Assembly: GCF_000143415.4 (NCBI RefSeq)
Contig: NW_003314277.1
Coordinates: 1,625,185 to 1,689,184 of the forward strand
DNA from: Selaginella moellendorffii
Taxonomy: Eukaryota > Streptophyta > Lycopodiopsida > Selaginellales > Selaginellaceae
Direction: 5' to 3'
DNA: 64,000 bases
Positions 1 to 11,419 of this stretch are shown piece after piece; position 1 is the first letter of the stretch, and each line of letters opens with the position of its first letter. The notes below the pieces were generated by a model. It was not told the DNA's origin, did no database searches, and saw nothing but the letters and a program-made list of their open reading frames with translations. The position numbers and the translations under genes were made by a program.

Positions 1-207
1 AATCTCATCCATGATCACATACGCTACCTCACCCCCCTTCAAGATGTAATGTCTCATTGATATGATACAACCCTATGACCAAGGGAACCGGACTCATTCC
101 ACATTGAATTACCAATCCTTCCATTGTGTAAACCAGCTGTCCATCTGAGGCAACTAATCATCACCCGTATCGCAATCCTATGGTAGATACCTTCGTCCGT
201 GGATATT

Positions 208-923
208 TGTAATACATGTGATCATAAGATGAGATTTGGATATACTGTCACTGTGGATCCTTGGAACCTTGGGGGATAAATGGGGATAAAATAGCCACTA
301 AGGGCTCTCTCATTAAGCAATTGCCCCTTTTCCAGTTGGCTTAAGGGGAGAGAGATAAGGTGTGCTACAGTTGGTATCAGAGAAAATGGCATGGGTTCAA
401 TTCCCATTGATTAGTGGCTACTTAAAAATATAATATACCCTTGAGCAAGGTATATTCCTACCCCTAAATTTGAAAATCGTACGTATTGGGCATCCATGCG
501 TACGTCCTTCCTCTTGTAGAGCATCCCAGATGAAGGTCTCCACCATGGGACTGCGGTACAGGTGGATGACTAGTTGCCTCACATGGAATAACTGGTCTAC
601 ACAATGGAAGGATTGGTAAATTTAGTGTGGAAATGAAGGTGCTGGTTCCCCTTGGCTCAGTAGAGGTTGTTAGTCAATAGTCAATAAGGACATTGACATC
701 TTTGAAAGGGGGGTGAGTGTAACGCATGTGATCATGGGATGAGATTTGAATATACTGTCACCGTGGATTCTTGGAACCTTGGGGGAGATTTGAATATACT
801 GTCACCGTAGATTCTTGGAACCTTGGGGGATAAATGGGGATAAAATAGCCACTAAGGGCTTTCTCATCAAGTAATTGCCCCTTTTCCAGTTAGTTTAAGG
901 GGAGAGAGATAAGGTGCGCTACA
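208..923 (+). mobile_element. TRIM (terminal-repeat retrotransposon in miniature)
   Basis: The sequence shows two direct terminal repeats, 208-369 (162 bp) and 718-923 (206 bp). Both begin TGTA and end TACA. The right LTR is longer by exactly one 44-bp tandem duplication (about 745-832). One base after the left LTR lies TGGTATCAGAG (372-382), the primer-binding site matching the 3' end of initiator tRNA-Met. Just before the right LTR is a polypurine tract (704-717). The 5-bp flanks are ATATT (203-207) and ATACT (924-928), one mismatch from a target-site duplication. The internal region is only about 350 bp with no coding capacity, so the element must have moved using enzymes from another element. 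The call rests on structure, not a database match. Confidence 0.88.
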
Positions 924-928
924 ATACT

Positions 929-1239
929 CCATACAAGAGGAAAGACGTACGCATGGATACCCAATATGTATGATTTCAAATTTAGGGGTAGGAATATACC
1001 TTGCTCAAGGGTATATTATATTTTAAGTAGCCACTAATCAATAGGAATTGAACCTGTGCCATTTGCTCCGATACCAACTGTAGCACACCTTATCTCTCTC
1101 CCCTTAATCTAATTGGAAAAGGGGCAATTACTTGATGAGAGAGCCCTTAGTGGTTATTTTATCCCTATTTATCCCTCAAGGTTCTAAGGATTTACAGTGA
1201 CAATATATCTAAATCTCATCTCATAATCACATACGCTAC
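929..1239 (-). mobile_element. Truncated inverted TRIM copy
   Basis: This is the reverse complement of the left part of the TRIM at 208-923. The LTR occupies 1079-1239, an inverted primer-binding site lies at about 1066-1077, and part of the internal region follows (929-1065, matching about 383-530). No second LTR is present. Together with 208-530 it makes an imperfect inverted repeat with arms of about 310 bp. Confidence 0.8.
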
Positions 1240-1251
1240 ATTGTAAGTCCA

Positions 1252-1745
1252 TATTCACTCTAGCCTTGGACTTCTCAGTGGTTATCTCATCACCCAACAC
1301 CTGGGTACAACCTTCCTGGGCCAAACTAGCCTTTCCTAGCCAAACTGGCTCTGGAACCCTTTGTATGCGCCCCCCCCCCCCGGGGTACGATCGCTTTGGG
1401 CTTTCACCCAACAGCCTGTATTAATATTCGGACTCGGACTCGGACTCAGACTTAGACTCGAACTCAGACTTGGACTCAAACTTGGTCTTGGTCTTGGTTC
1501 CATCTCGGAATCCATCCATGGGTTATGGGGTGGGCCCTTTATATCCCTTTTTTAGAGACTCACTTATTGCTCATTTCATGCTCATTCCTTGAGCTCTTTG
1601 TTGGAAGTTTCACTCTCGTTCTCAACTTTTCGAATCGCAGTTTTTCGTCTTTATATGTTACCCTCATTTGGCTTCTGCCTCAACCACTACCACATGGCAC
1701 CCTTTCGGCTCCTCTTTAGGGCTTAAGGATTTTATATTTCACACT
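1252..1745 (+). repeat. Hexamer-array repeat family, copy A
   Basis: Copy of a dispersed family. Shared parts, in order, are a leader ending in a poly-C run (about 1370-1381), the phrase GGGCTTTCACCC, a degenerate array of six-base units of the GGACTC/GGTCTT type (about 1425-1500), and a tail containing CTCATTCCTTGAGC and TTAGGGCTTA. The array gives an artificial Leu/Gly/Arg-rich translation, so the open frames here are not genes. Other copies are at 8728-9395 (same strand) and 9585-10020 and 10697-11340 (opposite strand). Confidence 0.7.
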
Positions 1746-1816
1746 AATAGCCTAGTATGGGTACCTCTACTCCTCTACTTCCATCTCAAAGGGAAGGCCC
1801 AATCCCTTAGGAAGGA

Positions 1817-2736
1817 GTGAGGACTAATGAATCACAACATACTCAAGTTAGGCATCACTCCACATGAGTTAGGAGTATTGCAATTGATTTCCCTTCAAAA
1901 AGTGGGAGTTGCTCTTGAGCACTTCCTTGGGTGGCCCTTTCAGCACCACCCGAGTCCATGCTCACCCCCACCTAAGGCCTCTAAGCCCTAGTCTTAACCT
2001 CAAGTTGGTTTGGAAGCACTTCCAGAGAGTTCCTTAAAAAATTGATCCTTAAACCTCATTATCTCTACCATACTTTTGGAACCCCCCCCCCCCCCTGTGG
2101 GAGGAATGCTTTGGGCTTTCACCCTATGATCTATATTAGTATTTAGACTCGATCTTAGACTTGACTTTGGACTTGGTCTTGGACTCGATCTTGGACTCAG
2201 TCTTAGACTCGGCCTCGAACTCGGTCTCAAAATCGGTCTTGGACTCAATCTCACACTTGGTCTTAGAATCAATCTTGTGAGGACTAATGAATCACAACAT
2301 ACTCAAGTTAGGCATCACTCCACATGAGTTAGGAGTATTGCAATCGATTTCCCTTCAAAAAGTGGGAGTTGCTCTTGAGCACTTCCTTGGGTGGCCCTTT
2401 CAGCACCACCCGAGTCCATGCTCACCCCCACCTAAGGCCTCTAAGCCCTAGTCTTAACCTCAAGTTGGTTTGGAAGCACTTCCAGAGAGTTCCTTAAAAA
2501 ATTGATCCTTAAACCTCATTATCTCTACCATACTTTTGGAACCCCCCCCCCCCCTGTGGGAGGAATGCTTTGGGCTTTCACCCTATGATCTATATTAGTA
2601 TTTAGACTCGATCTTAGACTTGACTTTGGACTTAGTCTTGGACTCGATCTTGGACTCAGTCTTAGACTCGGCCTCGAACTCGGTCTCAGAATCGGTCTTG
2701 GACTCAATCTCACACTTGGTCTTAGAATCAATCTTG
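1817..2736 (+). repeat. Tandem duplication of a 460-bp unit with hexamer array
   Basis: Two head-to-tail copies, 1817-2276 and 2277-2736, are nearly identical. They differ by a few substitutions and by the length of the poly-C run (about 2082-2096 versus about 2541-2554). Each contains the poly-C run, GGGCTTTCACCC and a degenerate GGACTC/GGTCTT hexamer array. The near identity suggests a recent event, unlike the decayed repeats around it. Confidence 0.82.
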
Positions 2737-2759
2737 GACTCAATCTCGAACTAGGTCAT

Positions 2760-5090
2760 GAACTCTTTATCAATCCAATTGTAGTTTCAAGGATCCTTTC
2801 GCCTATAACACCTTGGGGAGTTGGTTCTTTACACATGTAATGCTTTCACACCGAATCATATTTATGTGCTGAAAGAAAAATGCATGCATGTCATGACTCC
2901 CAACAAATAGGCCTCTAAGAAACCACTCCCTAGTTAAGCCTATCAAACGAATTGCTATAATCTCTCCCCAAGATTCGAGCTTAGAGTCAAAAAAGATACA
3001 TGTAGGAAGAGGAATAAAAACTGAAAGAAAAATGGTGAGAACTCTTTTATCCCTCCACCAAATCATAAGCATTTCTACTTGTTGGAAAGAGGAGCCCGAA
3101 ATCTATATACCCAAAGAAAGAATGCCTCAAATGGATCAAAGACAAGGGAGAAAATCTGACTAGCAATTCACGCTATACACCATAGTTCTGAGAAAATGAA
3201 ATCTCACTCCCACACTCAAATATTTCTTCATGGGGGTAATTCCTACTACTCCTAATCTATCCATTTCTAAGATTGCCACTCCAAACCTTATAGATCTTCT
3301 CCATTACTCAAGAAAGAAAGAAGACAAGTTTCATACCAGGTTCACCATGTTGAATTGTGGCACCTCAATCCTCTTCCTCTTTATGGCTTTACTCACATCT
3401 TAAGCTCTCTCTCCATGCTCTAGCTAAAGACACAAAACACAAAACCCTTGATATTTCACCCTTCTGGTGTTTTTATACAACCACTTGGAATATTTTAAGA
3501 ATTAGAATATTCCTTCTCTCTCAAGATGCGTATGGTTGCAACACTTGCAACAAGATAAAGTGCCTAAAGAAAAATCTAAACTGCATGCCTCAACAAAATA
3601 TGGTTTTATGTTGTTTGGATGGATGGGAATTGAAGCAAAAGTGAATGTAAAGTTTAAAAGATTAAAAAAAAATCTAGGAAATAGAAGACTATACGAAAAG
3701 AGTATCATTTATGGTGAGTCATGTCAAAAGAAGAGTGATCCTAGAGAAATCTCAAATAAAACACTGATAAAAGTTTGCAAAGTTAAAGAATAATTAAACA
3801 TCACAAACAAAAGTTAGGTGTTACCACTCAAGAATACTATAAACCTTTGGTAGGATCTATAATGATACTATGTGAGGAAATAATATATCCTTAAAACTCC
3901 ACTGAATCTTAATCAAATAACATTTCCCAACTTTGTAAGTCTCAAAGAAGATAAAAATGTCATTAAGATATATAACAATAAGGAGATTGAGAAAATCATG
4001 AAAAACATTATTTGCCATTTATTAGAAAACAAATAAAGGTGTTAGTCAAACCAAAAGGCATTATTGTATATTTGAAGTGGCCATAACAAGTGGGAAATAT
4101 TGTTTTTCACTCATCATTCTCTTGAATATAAATGAAATTGTGATTTTTTAACATACTTGTGCATATGGGGCCATTGTTGTTAGACTAATTTTAATGTCTT
4201 TTAAACATTAAAAGGTCTTATTGTTAGGGCATGTTTGGATGATATGCAATTACATATCATCTTACAATTGAGTATATTGATGAAGGAGTACATCCCAAAA
4301 TTGAAGATTTGATAATCAATCTTGGTGAAAAATCAAACCTTTGAGAGCCATTTCAACATTTTAGGGATTAATGGAAGTGGGTATTAATTAGAAATGGTGA
4401 CTTTGTTCATATTGTGGTAATCAACCACTAAACAAAGAGATCTACCATTCTTAGATACAAAGTAAATAGATGTACCAACTAGAACAACATTTTAGACTAA
4501 TAGTGCAATGACTTAGAAAAGTGAAAATTATAAAATTTGTTCAAGGTTGCTAAAGCACTAATGAGATACTTAGACAAGCAAGAGTTGAAGTAGGGATGTG
4601 GAAAATGGATATACATTTCACTAATTTGGATATGGTGGGATTTAATATGATGTTTGGGATGGATTGATTCAATCAATTTGTAATAGCCTTCTATAAACAA
4701 AATATGAACTTGGTAGTATTGGCAAATACCCTAAAAGAATGATTGAAAGTAGAAATCCAAAATCTAAAGATAAATCAAAATAAGTCTAAGGACTTTTACT
4801 TGAATCTAGTGTTTACAAGAAGACAACTCACTAGGGAACCAAAGTAGTATTTTTGTGTTTATTCTTGATTAAAAGCAATAAAAAGATGAGAACAAAAGAA
4901 ATGCCTTCAGTGATTTAATAGGTATTAGACTAATTTCAAAATACCATACCAAAAAGAAAATTTATGCAAAACTACCCTCTACTCGACTAATAGAATATAA
5001 GATTGAGCTAGTTGAGGGTGCTAAAGTAGTGGTTTGTCTCCATTATTAGTTGAATAAAAAGGAGCTTGAAAAACTCAAATGTGAATTTGA
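2760..5090. other. AT-rich spacer, no recognisable gene
   Basis: I see no coding region I can support here. The longest open frames are under 100 codons, lack recognisable motifs, and sit in AT-rich low-complexity DNA. The right part may belong to the decayed gypsy element that starts to be recognisable at about 5.1 kb. Confidence 0.4.
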
Positions 5091-5099
5091 AATGCTGAT

Positions 5100-7700
5100 T
5101 GATAAAAATTATATAAGTTAAGCAACTCGCAATATAAAGCTCTAGTGTTATTTGTGAAAAAGCAAGATAACTCTATTAGTATATATATAGACTATCAATT
5201 GCTCAAAAAATATACAAAGAATAAAAAATACCCTTTACCAAGGATTAATATGCTATTCGATAGGATAAAAAAGGAAAAATATTTTTCATAAATTGATTTA
5301 AAATCAAGATACTACTAATGTTAAAAAGATAATTTGTCAAATGAGGTATAAAAATTTTTAGTTCTTAATGATGCATTTTGGGCTGTGCAATGTGTTGATG
5401 ACATTCTTGGTACTTATGAATCATATTTTTATACCCTACTTAAACCATTTTGTAGTTGTTTATATTAACAATATTTTAATCTATAGCGAAATGCTAGAAG
5501 AGCATGCCAAGCACCTAACAAAAGTGTTTAAGAAACTAAGAGAACACAAATTATATGCTAAGAAGAGTAATTGTGATAAAAGGTAAAATTTCTTAGGGTA
5601 AGGACATGCTTAAGGTGGACTTCAAGAAGGTTAAAGTGATCTAGGAATGGGAACAGTTATTGAACATACATGAGTTAAGGGTATTTTTAGAGCTATGCAA
5701 TTACTATAAAAAAATTTTATCAAATACTATTGAGAGTTTTTTTGCCCCTAATAGACCAAATGGGAAAAAAAAATGGTATGAATAGCAGAATGTGAGGCAA
5801 TATTTGTCCACCTCAAAGGGAAGTTGATAAAGGCTCCTATGTTGACATTACCAAACTTTAGTAAGGACTTAGATAGAAATTAGTGCCTCAAACTTTGCAT
5901 TAAGGGTAGTCATAAAATAAAATAGTCATCTAATGGTGTTTTTTGCAAAGTTGGATAAAGCTTAATGAAAATGATTTGCCCATAAAAAGGAATTATTTGC
6001 AATGGTTTAAGCACTTATGGAGTGGCAACATTACTTTAGGAGACACTTCAAGGTATACATGGATAATGTAACTTTTGAGAGAAATAGGGTCAGTGGGCTA
6101 ATGCTTTGGTTAAGTTTAATTGTGATATCTTTTATAAAATTGAGAAGAGCAATATTGTGGCAAAAACTTTAGGTTAAAAAGCAAATTTGAAGTTGGTGGC
6201 ATCTAGCACGATAACTTTCTAAGATGATGTATGGACTATATATGAAGAGGATGGTCTAGCACAAAAAATGTTGTTAAGGAACAAAAAAGTGCAAGATGCT
6301 CAGGGAAGAGAAAATTGATTATATGGAACACAATAGACTCATTTATTATAAATAGACAAAAGTGTATGTTCCATAAAAGGAATTGGGAAAGATAACCTTA
6401 TAAGAGTCCCATTATAGACCTCCTGCAAAACACAATACAATAGGTTTACTTAAAAGGAAGTATCACTGGCTAAACATAACAAAGAATATATAGGACTATA
6501 TAAAGACATGTATAATATATTAACAGGTGAAAGCCATGACTAAGGTTAGTGGGGGCTTATGCAAAGTTGTCCGATCCCAGATTATCTATGGAAATGTCTT
6601 ACAATGGACTTTATTATAAGATTCCCCTTAAGTGAGGGATTCGATACAATATTTATAGTAGTGGATTAGTTATAAAAAATAGCACATTTCATACCCACCA
6701 CAATGGAAGTGGATGTGGAAAGTGTGGCAAAGCTGTTTTTTGAACAAGTGGTTTGAGTGTGGGGAAAGCCAAAAGAAATTATCTCAGACAAAGATAAGAT
6801 ATTCACTAGTAAGTTCTGGAAAACTCTCTTAAAGCAATATCACACCCAACTAAAAATTCAGTATTGCCTATCACCAACAAATAAATATTACACAGTGGGA
6901 TAAGTCATATGGTAATAACAATTCTTGATAGATAGACAAACAAAAAAGGTGAATATATAACTATAGAATTATTTGTGATATTATGTCTCTAGAGATCAAA
7001 CAAAGGTAAATCATTTAGGACTTGTAGAAATATGCTATAATAACTCACCACATTCAAGTATCAAGGTGAGTATATAGGAAGTCATTAATATGCAAGCCAT
7101 TGAAGGTCTCGTAGAACTCAATATAATTGAGTATCATGGAGAGTTATCCACAGTGCAAGCATTTATGGTAAAAAACCTTAATATTTGGAATCTAGTGAAG
7201 AATTCCTTAGAACAAATTTAACAAAACTAGATTGAATGTGTAAATGAGAAGTATAGAGACACAAGGTTTCAACTTAAGGACAAGATATGGCTAAACACTA
7301 AGAACCTAAGGTTACCAAAAAGGATAAAATAGAAATTGACCCAAAAGTAAAATGCATATATTTTTGAAATGAAGTGATTTTGAGTTCTTTAAATAGGTTC
7401 ACTAGGTGAGGCTCAAATTGGTAAGGTAGCTTACCAGTTTAAACTTCCACCTGTATTCCATATGAACTTACTCAAGCCATATTTTGAGGATCCACTTAAT
7501 AAAGACTAAGTGAGACCTTTACCCAAAATTATCTAAGTAAGGGAAGAATATGAAATCAAGGCCATCCTCAATGTGTGCAAGAGCAAGTGATAAGGATGCG
7601 AGGTGAAAGAGTTCTATGTGAAGTGGAAGTTTCCACTCTATGAGGCAACATGGGAATCAAAAAACAACTTAAGAGGAATTTTTGCAAGATAGAACTCTAT
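5100..7700 (+). mobile_element. Decayed Ty3/gypsy chromovirus (pol with chromodomain)
   Basis: Many stops and frameshifts, but domain order is preserved. Reverse transcriptase is visible at about 5150-5580, including a version of the FVVVY-DD-ILIYS motif in which both catalytic Asp codons now read Asn. The RNase H region lies at about 5600-6130. Integrase core pieces lie at about 6590-7270. A chromodomain, recognisable by VKWKFP and the ATWES that follows, lies at about 7545-7680. A C-terminal chromodomain after integrase marks the chromovirus branch of Metaviridae. No LTRs were identified. It is not functional. Confidence 0.75.
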
Positions 7701-8727
7701 ATACTTATACAAAGTTTAATTAAAGTATCAATTTGAAAAATTAAGGAATATCCTAAGTTAGGTTTTGAGGCATGCCAAAAATAAGCTAATTAGCAAAGTG
7801 TAGTAAGCTATGTTTAATTCCTATAAAGGGATATCAAATCTATATATATATTCTACAAAGGTTGGGTTTGAGTCCCAATGCTTTAATATATAGGAGATAC
7901 TAGGGTGAGATGTGGTGAGAGATATATGAACACTTATAAATGTAAGTGATTAAATTTTTCATTTTACTTTAATTATTTAACCACACTTTTGACAATTTGA
8001 AAAAGTCTCATTCAAAACCTCTAAATATTCTATCCATGACTTGGGGATATGCTAGCCCCGTGAATGGCATCTATGCCACTCAACTTTTGCATTTGGTCCA
8101 AGTGCTCCACATGTTTGATCTTATGACAGACACCCCAAAAGTACCATTGATATATTAGCCCATTACACTAAGGTTATGTCCATTTGTAATCCAAGACCAC
8201 CCGTACCATAGTCCCATCTCTAAAAAATTGGGCCATCTATACATGAGTGGTTATCCCACAATCACACCTTAGCATCCTTAGGATGCCCAAACACCCTTCC
8301 CCAATATCCCTTCTTTGGTGCCCACCAAGTCCCTCTCTGTCCACAACTGCGCTCACCAATACCACCACTAGGTCAAGATCCGAAGGCTTGACCACTAAGT
8401 TTTATTGACATTTGAGACTTCCTCACTATATGACTATATCTTAAGTCACTATACAAGAGGATTGCTCCTATTCCTTTTCATAATCTAGGACTTTAGGATG
8501 ACATTTCAAAACACCCTGGCCCAACATGAGTTTTATAGGTACTCCCCCCACCTTTTGCCTTTAGGTGCCCTAGTTATATGACTAGAATGAGGTTCTAGTG
8601 AGACACGCCAAGTATGCAAGTAGGTAGTGCCACCCATACAAGGATTGGGAGCATTAACAATTTGATTTCTTGGGGGAGCTAAAGCTGATTATTAAACACT
8701 TCACTAAACTACCCTATTTGTTCAACT

Positions 8728-9395
8728 GTGTTCACTCTAGCCTTAGACTTTTTGATGATTATATCATCACCCATCATGTGGGTGTAGCCTTCTTAGGTTA
8801 CACTAGCCTTTCTTAGCCAAACTAATTCCATAAAAATCCAATCCAACCTTGATACTCTCTCTATTATATATTTGGAACCACCACCACCACCCCCCCCCCC
8901 CCCCCCCTTTTGGGGGGAGGACAATTGCACTTTAGATCTTGTATTAGTATTTGGACTTAAACTTAGACTCGGACTTAGACTTAGATTGGAATTAGGACTT
9001 GGTCTCAATCTTGGCTTTGATCTTGGACTCGGTCTTGGTTTCCATCTTGGATTTAACCTCAAACTCCATCTCGGACTCCTTCTCAAACTCCATCTTGCAT
9101 TCCTTCATAAACTTCATCTCGGTCTCCATTTAGGACTCGATCTCGACACTTTTATGTATTATGACACTTACCATGTGTCAATCCTTTTTGTATGACTTTC
9201 TAAAGACTCATTCATTAATCGTTTTGTGCTCATTCCTTGAGCACTTCATTTGAAATTCCACTCCTGCTTTCGACTTTCCAAATCAAAGCTTTTGGTCCAA
9301 ACATTTTACACTCATTGAACTTCTGTTTAGACTAGTGCCATATGATATACTTTCAACTCCACTTTAGGGCTTAGAGATTTATGTCTCACAATATC
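8728..9395 (+). repeat. Hexamer-array repeat family, copy B
   Basis: Same organisation as the copy at 1252-1745: leader, long poly-C run (about 8890-8907), hexamer array (about 8945-9150), then the conserved tail ending near TTAGGGCTTA. It diverges by scattered substitutions from the first copy. The open frames across it are produced by the array and are not genes. Confidence 0.68.
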
Positions 9396-9584
9396 TTGTT
9401 GTCATGGGCTCCTAATTGGACAGATTGACTTAGGCACACCACAAGGTGGGTGGATGCCATTGAGGCTATGGTTAACAAGTTATATCATTAATTGAGTTTA
9501 TTTGATATGGGCATCAAACTTTTCTATGGGTGGTGGAGTTATAAAGAACTAACTTGTTAAGATTTTGTAGATTAAAGGATCATT

Positions 9585-10020
9585 TGAAACATGATTAAAA
9601 TGATAAAGAGTTTGTTAGATGAAACCAAGTCCAAGATTGAGTCTAAGACTAAATGAAGATCAAGTTCAAAACTCAAGATCAGTCTAAGACTGACTCCAAG
9701 ATCAAGTTTGAGATAAGTCCAAGATCAAATCTGAACACTAATATTGATAGTGAGGTGAAAGCCCAAATCAATCATCTCTAAGGGTGAGAAGGGGCAATTA
9801 CAAAGGGTTCCAAAAGCATAGTAGGAATAGTGAGGGTAAGGACTCAATTTTGAAAGAACTCTTTAATGATGCTTCCAAATTGAGTTGGGGTTGGGATTGA
9901 GGCTTAATAGCCTTGGATGGGAGTGAGTATGAACTTGAGGGGCATCAAAAAGGCTTTTCAAAGAAGTGTATAAGAGAAACTCTCACTCCCAAAAGTGGTG
10001 CTTCTAGCTTAGGTGTAGTA
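9585..10020 (-). repeat. Hexamer-array repeat family, inverted copy C
   Basis: Reverse-oriented relative of the 460-bp unit at 1817-2276. The hexamer array appears as GTCCAAGA/GTCTAAGA repeats (about 9628-9735), followed by GGTGAAAGCCC and a diverged remainder of the unit. It is more decayed than copies A and B. Confidence 0.6.
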
Positions 10021-10084
10021 GTGCTCTTGGCTCAAATGGTGCCCCACTTAAATACCATATAGCTCATTGGTCATTATCCTTAAC

Positions 10085-10262
10085 TTGAGTACAAAGTGGA
10101 AGGTATTTTGGGTATATGCTAGGTTAAACGTTTGAAGTGTCGAGAGTATCTTGTTAAGTGGAAGGGTTACCCAATATGTGAATCTATTTGGGAACCTCTT
10201 AGCAATCTTACATATGCTAATAAGCTTGTCACAGAGTATGAAAATTATAATAAAGAGTAGCT
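10085..10262 (+). mobile_element. Orphan chromodomain remnant of a gypsy element
   Basis: Translation gives a chromodomain pattern: VEGIL, then YLVKWKGYP, then ESIWEPLSNL, then LVTEYEN, with one internal stop. This is the C-terminal chromodomain of a chromovirus integrase. No integrase or reverse transcriptase could be recognised immediately upstream, where a hexamer-array repeat lies instead. It is independent of the element at 5.1-7.7 kb. Confidence 0.7.
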
Positions 10263-10696
10263 TTTGTAAATCTTGTAATAAATCTTGCAAATCCATAAAG
10301 TAATATATTTCTATAAAATCAAAAGTTTTGCTTTTCTCGTTCATTAGTTATTGGGTCAATTTTGGCAAGTTGACTTTGGCATTTGAGTGCATGGGTTCAA
10401 TCCATAACCATGGGGATAACTATTATGGATTGATCACAAGTCCCCGCCTCTCTCTCATTGACCTATTTCTAAAAAGAGGCGTGATCGTGTACACAACTTC
10501 ATTTGCTAGTTTATAATAATTGTGTAAATCTTCTCGCCAAGGTTGATTTCTGCTCAAAGGAGTTGGGCCTCTAACTCTTTCCCTATGTCCTTGCAAACAG
10601 GGATGTATCATTCTTTTGTAAGCCAAATGATACTTAAAGCAACAAGAGTTGCTAACTTTATTAGTCATTTCCTTATCAATGATGGCTAGAGGGTGT

Positions 10697-11340
10697 TTAA
10701 GTCTTAACTATGAGACACAAATCCCTAAGCCCCAAAGTGGAGCCAAAAAAGTGCTATATGGTAGTGGTCGAAGTGGAAGTTCAACAAGCATAACATGTTT
10801 GGAAGAAAAGCTCTGACTTGGAAAATCAAGAGTGAGAGTGGAACTCCTAACAAAGTGTTCAAAGAATGAGCACGAAACAATCAGTGAATGAGCCTCTAAA
10901 AAGGGACACAATAAAGACTAACACATAGCAAGTGTTATAACACCTAGAAGTGTCATGAACCAGTCCGAAAAGGACTTCAAGAAGGAGTCTAAAATGGAGT
11001 TCGAGATGGATTTGAGATGGAGTCCAAGATGGAATTTAATATAGACTCGAGATGGACCCGAGATAGGGTCCGAGATGGAGTTCGAGATGGACCCAAGATA
11101 AAGTCCAAGATGGAGTTCGATATGGACCCAAAATAGAGTCTGAGATAGACTTGAGATGAAATCTGAGGTTGAGTTCGAAGTTGAGGCCGAAACCAAGACT
11201 GAGACCGAGACCTAGTTCGAGACCGCGAGTCTGAGACCGAGACCAAGACCAAGTCTGAGTCCAAGTTCAAGCCCGAGTATGAGGGTGAAAGCCCAAAATG
11301 ATCATTTCCCAAACCCTGAGGGGTTTGGTGATCTCCAAAA
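10697..11340 (-). repeat. Hexamer-array repeat family, inverted copy D
   Basis: Reverse complement of the 1252-1745 and 8728-9395 type. The tail motif appears first (TAAGCCCCAAAG region, about 10725), then GAATGAGCAC (about 10864), then a long array of GAGATGGA/GAGACCGA-type units (about 10985-11275), then GGTGAAAGCCC (about 11283). Two open frames cross the array in different registers, as expected for a low-complexity repeat. Confidence 0.65.
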
Positions 11341-11419
11341 ATATAGTAGGGGGAGGACTAGGTGTTCCAAATATATAGTAGGGAGAGTGGTTGGAATGTA
11401 TAACTAACAACCTAAGACA

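Noticed and set aside
1361-2743. Open frames giving Leu/Gly/Arg- or Ser/Pro/Arg-rich proteins (also 8793-9195 and 10918-11312)
   Set aside because: They are translations of the degenerate hexanucleotide arrays, appear in several registers on both strands, and recur in every copy of the repeat family.
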